Below, piece by piece: positions 34,688 to 43,606 of a stretch of 64,000 nucleotides of DNA. The stretch is from Streptomyces chrestomyceticus JCM 4735. GTDB lineage: Bacteria > Actinomycetota > Actinomycetes > Streptomycetales > Streptomycetaceae. Position numbers and translations under genes: made by a program. The stretch covers positions 2,356,001-2,420,000 of the forward strand of contig NZ_BHZC01000001.1 of assembly GCF_003865135.1 (NCBI RefSeq), read 5' to 3'. The notes beneath the pieces are model-generated. The model saw nothing but the letters and a program-made list of their open reading frames with translations. It had not been told where the DNA came from and did no database searches. Position 1 is the stretch's first letter. Each line of letters starts with the position of its first letter.

Positions 34688-35490
34688 CGTACGAGCCCTG
34701 GGCAAGCGGGCCAACTGCCAGGCCGCGGTGAGCGTGCACGCCGCCACCGCCCAGGCATCCTGCCCCCTGCAGTGACGCCTGTTTCTGTCCAAGGAGTGGG
34801 CCGACGATCCCCAACGCCGCACTGCGTGCAAGGTGCCGGCCCACATCGGGCACCGCGAGAAGTGGCTGCTCGCGCTGGACGCCCTTGAGGACCTCATCAC
34901 CTGGGGCATCCCGCCACGGGTCGTGCTCGCCGACGCGGTGTACGGGGTCGACGCCGCCTTTCGTGGCGCACTCTCCGGCCGGGCCCTGGACCGTGTGCTG
35001 TCCGTCGGTTCCGGCGCCACCACCCACCCCTTCGACGCAGTCCCCGAGGCGCCCGCCCGTAAGGGCGCGAACCGCTGCCGGCCTCAGCCCCGCTACCGCT
35101 GGACCCCACTGGCCGTGGCCGCGCACGCCGTCGGCCTGGGATGCTGCGGCTTCAGCGCAGTCACCTGGCGGCAGGGCTCGCGCGGCCCGAGGCGCTCGCA
35201 CTTCGCGGCTCTGCGGGTCCACCCGGCCTGCAACTCCGTCATCCGCCCGCTCAGAGCCCGGGCCGCGGCCGAGCAGGGCTGGTGGGACGGCGTTCTGCCC
35301 GGCCTGTGGCTACTGGCCGAGTGGCTGACCGCGGCGGAAGCACCCACCGAGTACTGGTTCTCGAACCTGCCCGCCGATACCGGCCTGGGACTCGACCACT
35401 TCGAAGGACGCTCCTGGCCGGGCCGGCGCCATTACGTCGCCCTGGCCACCGCCGCCCACGCCTTCCTCACCGAACAGCGGCTCTCACCAA
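34688..35490 (+). pseudogene. IS701-like transposase remnant with nonsense codon and internal deletion
   Basis: The frame starts inside the gene (LGKRANCQAAVSVHAATAQA), hits TGA at 34773-34775 exactly where the family has Trp (SCPLQ-W-RLFL), and continues RLFLSKEWADDPQRRTACKV, HIGHREKWLLALDAL, VVLADAVYGVDAAFRGAL. Near the end YWFSNLPADT runs straight into GLGLDHFEGRSW, so about 25 residues including the normal RW(R/K)IEHDYRELK catalytic stretch are gone. Both termini are missing. It sits back to back with the ISAzo13-like remnant, whose insertion probably removed its 5' end. Confidence 0.85.
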
Positions 35491-35905
35491 ATAACGACAG
35501 GCACACAGGCGTTCGTTTCTGGTCGGTGAATCGAACGCTTTCGGCCCGAGGCGGGCAGCTACGGGATCGGGGGGGGCACGCCCACCTCCATGTCATGTCG
35601 ATGCCGCTTCGAAGCACCGGGCTGATGACCCCCGGGGTCGGAAACCCCAAGCCGGCCAGGGCGGGTGAGCACCTGGCCGGGGCGGTCCGAGAGGCCCGCG
35701 GCGGGTCAGGGCGGGAAGGGCCCCGACCGGGGACGGGGGCACCCGGTCGGGGCGGTTCGGGGTGGGGGCGGAATCGCCTCCGGGAGCCCCGGCCAGGGAC
35801 GGGGGAACACCTGGCCGGGGCGGTTCGGGGGCCCGGGCGCTGGGGCCCGGGAGGGGCCGGACGAGCGGCCCGGGAGGGGGCGGGGGTGGGCTCGGGGGCG
35901 GGGGG
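35491..35905. other. Non-coding region carrying GC-rich hairpin repeats
   Basis: 415 bases between the IS701-like remnant and the GDSL gene. The right part holds three related hairpin repeats (listed separately). The left part is unassigned and shows no gene. Confidence 0.6.
35651..35828. repeat. Three degenerate ~40-bp hairpin repeats
   Basis: Copies at about 35651-35690, 35721-35760 and 35787-35828 share the plan CC(G)GACC...GGGG(C/A)AC(A)CC(T)GG(T/C)C-GGGGCGGTTCGG. Each can fold, because its left arm (CCCCGACCGGG-like) pairs with its right arm. Arm changes are partly compensated between copies. They lie downstream of the GDSL gene stop (minus strand). Confidence 0.65.
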
Positions 35906-37275
35906 TTACAGGTCGTTCAGGTTTACTGCTGAGGCGAGGGCCGCGTAGCCGGCGTCACTGGGGTGGAGGCCGTCTTCGGAGACGTAGCCGGGGGCGGTGC
36001 GGCCGGTGGTGGGGTCGGTGAGGATCTGGGCGGCGTCCAGGACGGTGTCGTAGGCGCCGCTGGTGCGGATCCAGGTGTTGAGTTCTTGGCGGACCTTGTC
36101 GCCGGCGGCGTCGGTGAAGGGGAAGACGGCGCCGCGGACGGGGAGGATCGTCATGCCGACGGCCTTGAGGCCGTGGGCGTGGGCCTGGCGGATGAGGGTG
36201 CGGTGGGCGTCGATGAGCCGGCGGGCGGTCACCGGGGGGTGGGGCTGCATGCAGGGGTTGTCGGGGCCGGTCGTGGCCAGGTCGTTGGCGCCGATGTGGA
36301 TGAAGACGGTGCGAAGGTCGGGGTGTTCGCGGAGGGTTTTCTCGAAGCGGGTGAGGGCCTTCTCGCCGTAGCAGGGGGAATCGCGGAGGAGGCTGTCGCC
36401 GGCCAGGCCCGCGTTGACGGCGCCTTGGGGGCGGCGGGCGGCGAGGAGGCGTTCGGCCAGCTTGTCGGAGAAGCGGTTGTCGGTGCCGGGGGTGGTGCCG
36501 ACGCCGTCGATCAGGGAGTCGCCGAAGACGAGGAAGGACGGGGGGACGGGGCGGGCGAAGGGGCGGGGGGCGCCTCGGCGGTGTCGGCGAGGAGGGCGGC
36601 GCGCTGGTCGGTGGAGGTGCGGGGGCGGCCGGTGACCTCGGCCGCGGTGAGGTAGTACCAGGCGTAGGACGTGTTCCGGTCGAAGGCGTCGGTGAAGACG
36701 GTGCGCAGGTGGTCGCCGGGGGCGCGGTAGGAAGTGGCCGTGGTGAAGCGGTGGACGGTGGCGGGGCCGGTGGGGCGGTCGAAGCGGAGGGAGACGGTCA
36801 GCTTTTCCAGGGCCGAGGTGGGGAACGGGAGGGCGTCGGTGAGGAGGTCGCGGCCGACCGGGACGGTGGTGGCGCGTGCGCCGCGGAAGGTGAGTTCCTT
36901 GATGGTGCCGGGCCTGGCCTTCGGGCCGCCGTCGGAGCGGGCGAGGGTGGCGCCGGCGATGTGCAGGGGCTTGGTCCCGTAGGCGTTGGACAGGCGCAGG
37001 CGGAGCTTGGTGCCGCCGACACTGACCCGGAAGACCTGCCGCAGCGTCTGGTCGGCGAACCCCTCCTCGGACCAGTTGCGGTCGACGTCGGCCGGGCCGC
37101 TGGCCGCCTGCTGCACGGCCGCTCCCCAGGTGGTCGTCCACTGGGGGACGGTGGCGGCGGGTGTCGCTCCTTCGGTCCGTAGCGTGGGGGAGGCTGGGGC
37201 ACAGGCCCCGGCCACCGCCACCAGTGTGATCACGGTCAGCACGCTCCCGACTCCGTTCCGGAATCGCCACCGCAT
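35906..37275 (-). pseudogene. SGNH/GDSL lipoprotein esterase with a frameshift
   Basis: One gene of about 455 codons is read in two frames. The first frame (37275 to about 36560) gives a lipoprotein signal with lipobox VAGAC and a beta-rich domain (TTTWGAAVQQ, RLRLSNAYGTKPLHI, TSYRAPGDHL, TSYAWYYLTAAEV) typical of the N-terminal part of long Streptomyces SGNH hydrolases. The second frame carries the catalytic domain: VFGDSLIDGVGTT (Ser), HIGANDL and DGLHPSDAGY (Asp/His). The shift falls in a GC-rich tract that includes a G6 run at 36565-36570. Either a single-base indel inactivates the enzyme or it is a base-calling error in a homopolymer. If intact, it would be a cell-surface esterase. Confidence 0.82.
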
Positions 37276-37369
37276 GTGCCAGTCCTCTCGGTCGTTCAGC
37301 CTCGCTGGGTCAGGTGATGCCCCCCGTTCGCCGCCCTGTCGCCGTTCTGTGTCGCGGGCGGAGTGTCAG

Positions 37370-38008
37370 TCAGTGTTCGTCGGCGGCCCGGTGCGCCGGG
37401 CCGGGGCCGTTCTTCGCGAAGTACGTGGCCACCGAGACGAGGATCTCGTTGGCGCTGCGGAGTACGGCCAGTTCGGCTTCCAGTTCCGCTATCCGGCGGG
37501 AGTCTCCGCGGGCGGGCTTGTCGCGGCACCGCTCGCAGTCGTCCGTCAGCAGGCCGAACGGCCCGGTGGGGTCGAACGGCCCGGTGGGGTCGAACGGCCC
37601 GGTGGGGTCGAACGGCCCGGTGGGGTCGAACGGCCCGGTGGGGTCGAACGGCCCGGTGGGGTCGAACGGCCCGGTGGGGTCGAACAGCCCCGCCGGGGTG
37701 GACGGGCGCGTGAGGTCGCTCGTGTCGTCGAGGCCCTCCCTGCCCCCATCGCGGCCGGCCGGTCGGCCCTTCTCGCTCACGGACCGGAGTCCGGTCGCTC
37801 TTCCCGGGGCGGGTGCCTTTCTCAGGCTGGTCACCTCCCCCGCTTCCCGGGTGGTCGGTGCGTCGTATGCGTGTGGCGGTTCGTCGTCCGCCCCTCCGGC
37901 GCTCCACATGCCGTTCGCGCGGGGTACGTCGTTCGCGTCGCGCAGGTGGCGCGCGGTCTTCGGGTTGGTCGGGTCCTGAAAGGCGTGCACGTTCTCCGGC
38001 TCCTTCAC
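37370..38008 (-). CDS. Hypothetical protein with FDPTGP minisatellite and coiled-coil tail
   Basis: A 212-residue protein starting at GTG 38008 with GGGGAGGGGAGAAAG just upstream. The N-terminal half is hydrophilic (EPENVHAFQDPTNPKTARHL...). Residues about 118-160 are seven exact FDPTGP repeats. The C-terminal 50 residues (SRRIAELEAELAVLRSANEI...YFAKN) closely resemble the leucine-zipper tail of IS3-family OrfA proteins, preceded by CERC. It ends 94 bases before the GDSL gene start. The whole looks like a composite of an insertion-sequence fragment and repeat expansion. Function unknown; expression is plausible given the ribosome site. Confidence 0.6.
   Translation of the reverse strand: MKEPENVHAFQDPTNPKTARHLRDANDVPRANGMWSAGGADDEPPHAYDAPTTREAGEVTSLRKAPAPGRATGLRSVSEKGRPAGRDGGREGLDDTSDLTRPSTPAGLFDPTGPFDPTGPFDPTGPFDPTGPFDPTGPFDPTGPFDPTGPFGLLTDDCERCRDKPARGDSRRIAELEAELAVLRSANEILVSVATYFAKNGPGPAHRAADEH
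37561..37686. repeat. 18-bp minisatellite, seven copies
   Basis: Seven near-identical head-to-tail copies of an 18-bp unit (core GGTGGGGTCGAAC at 37565, 37583, 37601, 37619, 37637, 37655 and 37673). The array is in frame inside the gene at 37370-38008 and encodes FDPTGP repeats. Being a multiple of three, copy number can vary without breaking the frame. Confidence 0.95.
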
Positions 38009-38049
38009 CGCTTTCTCCCCTCCCCGTGACGAAGTGTCGAGCGTGGGTG

Positions 38050-39656
38050 TCAGTCCCGGCTGTAGCGCCGAAGGGTGCCGGCCACGAAGACGATGCCGAG
38101 CAGGACCGCGGCCACCGTCATGGTCACCGGCGGCTGGGCGGCGGCCAGTTCGCTGCTGTCGCGCAGGGCGCCCATGTAGTCGAAGACCGGCAGGCCGTTG
38201 GCGACCGTGTACCAGAGCGGGAGGTAGACCGCCTGGAAGAGCCGGTGCGTGCGGCTGAGGGTGCCGAGGGCCAGGGCCAGGGACGGGATGAACAGCACCC
38301 CGCCGATCCAGGAGGCGATGCCCGTCGTCTCGGACTCGATGATCATGCGGATGAGCGGGCCGATGCCGGCCACGGCGGTGATGGTCAGTCCCGCCCCCCA
38401 CTCGGCGAACATCCGGCGGCGCACCGCGGGATAGGCACCGAGGACGGTCTCGACGGCGTACTCGTGGCGCTGGGTGCCCAGGCGGGACCAGATGATGATG
38501 GGCCAGATCCAGGCCAGCGGCAGCATGACGCGGGAGGTGCCGTGCAGCGGGGCGGTGATGCCCAGCAGGATCAGGAACGCGGCACCCAGCCACCACCACC
38601 AGGGCACGCCCTTGAGCAGGATGCGGATCTCGCCGGCCCAGATGCGCGCGGTCACGCCGCCGGGTTCGGGGCGGGTGCGCAGGATGGCCGCGGGGCGGGT
38701 GGACGGCGGGGACTGTCCCGCGACCTCGTCGATGAAGACGGGCTGGAACGCGCCGGCCGCGCTCTCCGGCTGCGGTGTGCGCTCGCGGCGCTGCCAGGTG
38801 CGGGCCGGGTCGAAGCGGCCGAACCACAGGGCGGGCAGGACGGCGACGGCCACGGCGAGGAGGAGCAGGGCGATGCGGCCCAGGAGGTAGGTCGCGGTGG
38901 GCGTGAAGCCGTCCCAGGTGAACGTGCCGAGCGGCTTGTCCAGGTAGGTCAGGCCGAGGCTGAACGAGCCCGTCATGTCGATCTTCTGGGCGACCATGTC
39001 GTCGTACATGGACCGGGCGACTTCGTAGACGCCGGTGCCGCCGAGCAACTGGCCCGGGCCCTGGCCGACCGTCGCGATGACGAGCCAGACGCAGAACCAG
39101 ACGATGTTGCCGAAGCCGGTGCGCAGGACCGGCAGGGTCTCGAAGAGCAGCGCGCACGCCGCAGTGAGGGCCGCGAGCGGCAGCGCCACCAGGAAGAACG
39201 GCTGCCAGAGGGCGTAGAGGTCGACGTCGTAGGACTCGCCGCGGGCCAACTGCATGACCAGCGCGGTGATCGCGAGCACGCCGAGCATGGACGACAGCAG
39301 CATGAGGTTGCTGAGGAACTTGCCCGCCATGTACGCGGTGGTGCGCAGCGGGGTGGCGGCCACGAGCTGGCCGACGCGGGTGCTGCGGTCGCGTTCGACG
39401 GAGTTGCGGACGATGTAGAACCCGCCGAGCATGATCCACAGGCCGCTGGCCAGAGCGGTCACCATGCCGACGTACGCGCTGTTGTAGACGCCGCGGTGAT
39501 CGCCGACCTGCATGATCATCCACTTGGCGTCCGAGTCGGGCACCGCGACGTAGCCGAGGGCCACCGCGGCGGCCAGGATGACGACGTACGCGGGCCGCCG
39601 GACGCGGTCGCGGAAGTCGGCCACCGCCGGACCGGTGATGGTGCGGAGCATCGGGG

Positions 39657-39660
<4 letters not shown>
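38050..39660 (-). CDS. ABC-2-type exporter permease
   Basis: A 536-residue membrane protein with about 11-12 hydrophobic segments in two groups (residues 20-280 and 370-530) separated by a hydrophilic loop. Sequence features such as VRNSVERDRSTRVGQLVAATP and RHEYAVETVLGAYPAVRRRM are typical of large ABC-2 permeases. The start is GTG 39660, overlapping the ATPase stop by 4 bases (GTGA), so the two are translationally coupled. With the ATPase and the lipoprotein it forms an exporter operon that I infer is controlled by the adjacent two-component system. A role in antibiotic self-protection for the neighbouring peptide cluster is possible. Confidence 0.85.
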
Positions 39661-40577
<917 letters not shown>

Positions 40578-40579
40578 GA

Positions 40580-40975
40580 TCAGCTCTTGCCCTTCAGGTC
40601 GGCCTTCTTGCCGTCCTTGATGACGGTCAGGTTCTTGGGCACGTCCACCTGGAACTTGGCGTCGCAGACCGCGATGCCGCTGCAGCCGGCGTCGATGTCC
40701 AGGGTGTCGCCCTTGAGCTCCCACTTCAGGTGCTCGGTGCCGGCCGCCGAGTCGAACCAGCGGGTGACCTTGATGTCCTTGCGGTCGCTGGCGACCAGCT
40801 TGGTGGCGACCTCGTGCGTCGTCAGCTTCAGGGTCTCGCCCTTGTACGGGAAGACCTTGGCTTCCGGCTTGACCTTCGACGCGTCCACGGAGCAGCCGGT
40901 CAGGCCGACGGTGGCGGCGAGCGCCGCGACCGCGACGAGGGTTGCGGACCGCTTCGAGGTGATGCCTGAGAACAT
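40580..40975 (-). CDS. Small lipoprotein of the ABC exporter operon
   Basis: A 131-residue lipoprotein with signal peptide and lipobox GLTGC near residue 28. The mature part is beta-rich and repetitive in charge (LKLTTHEVATKLVASD, HLKWELKGDTLDIDAG, KFQVDVPKNLTVIKDG), with two Cys about 8 residues apart; it resembles DUF4097-like adhesin strands. The start is ATG 40975 with GGAGGA 6-7 bases upstream. It is the first gene of the exporter operon, about 106 bases downstream of the palindromic operator at 41081-41098. It may sense or bind a cell-envelope ligand. Confidence 0.8.
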   Translation of the reverse strand: MFSGITSKRSATLVAVAALAATVGLTGCSVDASKVKPEAKVFPYKGETLKLTTHEVATKLVASDRKDIKVTRWFDSAAGTEHLKWELKGDTLDIDAGCSGIAVCDAKFQVDVPKNLTVIKDGKKADLKGKS

Positions 40976-41080
40976 CGGGGTTCCTCCATAGTCACGAGCT
41001 GGTGTCCGGTGCTCCGGACCTGCGTCCAGAGGTTCGGACTGGCGCACGTCATAAGGATCGCCGGAGGGGGGACCGGGCAC

Positions 41081-41098
41081 ATCTGCCGAACGGCAGAT
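41081..41098. promoter_or_regulatory. Perfect palindromic operator, copy 1 (upstream of ABC operon)
   Basis: ATCTGCCGAACGGCAGAT: two 8-bp arms around AA, 106 bases upstream of the lipoprotein start. The identical site occurs at 42436-42453. It is probably the binding site of the NarL-type regulator encoded at 42466-43128. Confidence 0.8.
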
Positions 41099-41188
41099 AT
41101 CCGGGGGGGAGGAGGCGTTCGTCCGGCGGGCCGACCGGTCATCACAGCAGCCCCGCCCGCCCCCGGAACCTCACCCCTCCCCCGCCCC

Positions 41189-42373
41189 TCAGCGCATCGC
41201 CGGTGCCGGCAGGACGCAGCGCACCCGCCAGCCCTTCTCGTGCGGGCCGGCCTCCAGGGTGCCGCCGAGGGCGCTGACGCGTTCGGCGAGGCCGGCCAGG
41301 CCGGTGCCGCCGCCGTGGCGGGTGGGGGCGGGGGCGCTCGGCCCGGCGTCGTCGGCGACGGCTATCTCGACGGCGCGGTCGGCGGTCCGGCCGGCGAAGA
41401 CCTCGACCCGGGCGGCCTGCGGGGCGTGCCGCCGGATGTTGGTCAGGGCCTCCAGCACCACACGGTAGGCGGTGTCCTCGGCCTCGCGGGCGAGGGTGCC
41501 GGCGATGTCGTCCTCCAGGGAGAGGTCCACCTCGGAGGCGGCCATGGAGGAGAAGCGGCCGACGAGTTCGGGGAGGTCAGCCAGGCCGTAGAGGCGGGTC
41601 GGCGGGGGCTCGTCCCACTTGCGGCCGTCCGCCTCGCGCAGGGCCTGCACGGTCTGGTCCATGGAGTCCAGCGCCCGCAGTCCGGCCTGTTCGATGCGGA
41701 GGAGGAGGGCGCGGTGTTCCTCCGGCCCGGACCCGTCCGCCTCCAGTTGTCCGGCTTGGGCCTCCAGGACGATGCCGGTCACCTCGTGGGCGACGAAGTC
41801 GTGCAGGTCGCGGGCCACTTCGAGGCGCTGTTCGCGGCGGGCCAGGGCGACCGCGCGGGCCCGGCGGTTGTCCAGGGACCGCAGGTACAGGCCGACGCCG
41901 GTGGCGGCGGCGGCCGGGAAGAGGGCCAGCGCGACGACGAACACCGATTCCTTCAGGCCCGTCTGGGGTGCGTGGAGGGTGAAGCGCAGCGGCAGGGCGA
42001 GGAAGGCGGCGCCGGTCAGCGCGCCGGCCACGGCCGCGCGGGGCGGCGGGACATGGCGGACCACGCGGTACAGGAGGACGAGCAGCGCGGCGGCTTCGAC
42101 GGGGAACCACAGGAGGACGAGTCCGGGCGGCCCGAAGTAGGCGGCGTCCGCCACGGGAGAGAGGACCGCGATGCCGCCCGCCGCCCGGTCCAGGCGGCCG
42201 GCGGGCCAGGCCAGCATCGCGACGGCCAGCGCGAGCGCGGCCATGACCGCGACGGTCCAGGCGGAGGGGGGCGCGGCGACGGCGGGCGCGAGGACCAGCG
42301 CCACGGCCGCCGCGATCCAGCGGCTCCGGCGCCGGCCGCTCGCGCCGGAATCGGGGTGTTCCTGGTTGTCCAT
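41189..42373 (-). CDS. Sensor histidine kinase, NarX/DesK type (HisKA_3)
   Basis: About 394 residues. Five to six hydrophobic segments in residues 20-160 form the membrane sensor with almost no extracellular loops. Then comes the dimerisation domain with the phospho-acceptor His about 191 in ARDLHDFVAHEVTG, and a HATPase domain ending GTGLAGLAERVSALGG. The start is unsure: ATG 42373 has no clear ribosome site, and ATG 42391 has GAGGAAA almost touching it. It lies downstream of its response regulator, with the palindrome at 42436 between them. Intramembrane-sensing kinases of this type often respond to envelope stress. Confidence 0.88.
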   Translation of the reverse strand: MDNQEHPDSGASGRRRSRWIAAAVALVLAPAVAAPPSAWTVAVMAALALAVAMLAWPAGRLDRAAGGIAVLSPVADAAYFGPPGLVLLWFPVEAAALLVLLYRVVRHVPPPRAAVAGALTGAAFLALPLRFTLHAPQTGLKESVFVVALALFPAAAATGVGLYLRSLDNRRARAVALARREQRLEVARDLHDFVAHEVTGIVLEAQAGQLEADGSGPEEHRALLLRIEQAGLRALDSMDQTVQALREADGRKWDEPPPTRLYGLADLPELVGRFSSMAASEVDLSLEDDIAGTLAREAEDTAYRVVLEALTNIRRHAPQAARVEVFAGRTADRAVEIAVADDAGPSAPAPTRHGGGTGLAGLAERVSALGGTLEAGPHEKGWRVRCVLPAPAMR

Positions 42374-42435
42374 GGGGCCGAGGCTACGCATTTTCCTCAG
42401 GGGCGGAGTGCCGGGCACGGACGGGAATTCCGGGC

Positions 42436-42453
42436 ATCTGCCGAACGGCAGAT
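42436..42453. promoter_or_regulatory. Perfect palindromic operator, copy 2 (upstream of histidine kinase)
   Basis: The identical 18-base palindrome to the one at 41081-41098, also followed by AT. It lies between the response-regulator stop and the kinase start, so the kinase gene may have its own autoregulated promoter. Confidence 0.8.
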
Positions 42454-42465
42454 ATTCACCGCGGT

Positions 42466-43128
42466 TCAGCCAGGTGTCCGCCCGGTGGCGAATCCCATCT
42501 CCCAGGCGCGGACGGCCACTCCGACGCGATTGCGCACCTGGAGTTTCCGCTGGATGCTCGCGATGTGTGTCTTGACCGTGCCGGCCGAGATGAACAGTTC
42601 GTCGGCGATATCGGCGTTGGTCTTGCCCTCGGCCACCTTTCCGGCGATCTCCGCCTCGCGTTCGGTGAGGACGCTCTCGCGCGGGCGGCGCTTGGTGCCG
42701 GAGCCGGTGACGTGCTGCAGCAGCCGCACGGTGATGGACGGGCTGATCAGGCTGTCCCCGGCCATGGCGGCGCGGACGGCTTCCACCAGCAGCGTCGGGC
42801 CGGAGCGTTTGAGCAGGAACCCGGAGGCGCCGAAACGCAGCGCGGGATAGACGTATTCGTCCAGGTCGAAGGTGGTCACGACGACGACACGGACGGGGTG
42901 CGCGGCGGCGGGGTCGGCCAGCAGCCGGGTGACTTCCAGGCCGTCCATGCGCGGCATGCGGATGTCCACGAGCGCCACGTCCGGTCGCAGGGAGCGGGCC
43001 AGTTCGACCGCGTCCACGCCGTTGGTCGCCTCGCCGACCACTTCCATGTCCGGCTGGCTCTCCACGATGCGGCGCATTCCGCGGCGGACCATTTCCTGGT
43101 CGTCGGCGATCAGTAAGCGAATAGTCAC
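42466..43128 (-). CDS. NarL/LuxR-family response regulator
   Basis: A 220-residue protein: receiver domain with acidic pocket Asp9/Asp10, phospho-acceptor Asp55 (ALVDIRMPRMDG), and a C-terminal LuxR helix-turn-helix (LTEREAEIAGKVAEGKTNAD...SAGTVKTHIASI). The start is GTG 43128. The fifth codon is TTA (43114-43116), so translation probably needs the bldA tRNA and is tied to development. It forms a pair with the kinase downstream. The two copies of a perfect palindrome near the pair and the ABC operon are its likely targets. Confidence 0.94.
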   Translation of the reverse strand: MTIRLLIADDQEMVRRGMRRIVESQPDMEVVGEATNGVDAVELARSLRPDVALVDIRMPRMDGLEVTRLLADPAAAHPVRVVVVTTFDLDEYVYPALRFGASGFLLKRSGPTLLVEAVRAAMAGDSLISPSITVRLLQHVTGSGTKRRPRESVLTEREAEIAGKVAEGKTNADIADELFISAGTVKTHIASIQRKLQVRNRVGVAVRAWEMGFATGRTPG

Positions 43129-43194
43129 AAGCGGATATTGTGCCGTACCGGGATCACGGGATGCCTTCTCGGTGGTGCGGGGCGGGCCGGGCTC

Positions 43195-43220
43195 CGGCGG
43201 GCCTCCGGGGAGGCCCGCCG
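43195..43220. terminator. Terminator hairpin after mbtH-like gene
   Basis: 12-base inverted arms (43195-43206 and 43209-43220) with a minimal loop, just downstream of the MbtH-like stop. It separates the peptide cluster from the two-component genes on the same strand. Confidence 0.65.
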
Positions 43221-43228
43221 CAGGCCCG

Positions 43229-43444
43229 TTACGCGTCGCCCATCGCCGTCGCGAGGCTGCGCGGACGCATGTCGGTCCAGTGCGCGGTGACGTAGTCCAG
43301 GGCGGTCCGGCGGTCGCTTTCGGTCAGGGCGACCGTCCAGCCCTGCGGTACGTCGGCGAACGCCGGCCACAGCGAGTGCTGGTGCTCGTCGTTGACCAGC
43401 ACCAGGTAAGTGCCGTCCGGGTCGTCGAACGGGTTCGTGCCCAC
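43229..43444 (-). CDS. MbtH-like NRPS accessory protein
   Basis: A 71-residue MbtH-family protein ([20 protein letters not shown], then [15 protein letters not shown], and a C-terminal [11 protein letters not shown]). These proteins bind NRPS adenylation domains and are often needed for their folding and activity. The start is GTG 43444 with GAAGGAG 6-8 bases upstream. It is the last gene of the enduracididine-peptide cluster and the only MbtH seen in the window, so it could also serve the siderophore NRPS. All characteristic Trp residues appear present. Confidence 0.95.
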   Translation of the reverse strand: MGTNPFDDPDGTYLVLVNDEHQHSLWPAFADVPQGWTVALTESDRRTALDYVTAHWTDMRPRSLATAMGDA

Positions 43445-43606
43445 AGTGTTCTCCTTCTCGCTCGTGCGTCGGGGGGGTGTGCCGGGGCGGCCCGTGCCGG
43501 TCGCGGCGGCACGGGCGGCGGGCGGTCTCCTCCGCCGGGATGCCTTGCGCCGGAGCGCCTTCCTCGGCGTCCGGTCCGCGGCGTCGGTGGTCGGCCGGTG
43601 GTCTCG

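Noticed and set aside
37561..37686. Possible CRISPR array
   Set aside because: The 18-bp units are directly adjacent with no spacers and code for a hexapeptide in frame; no cas genes are nearby.
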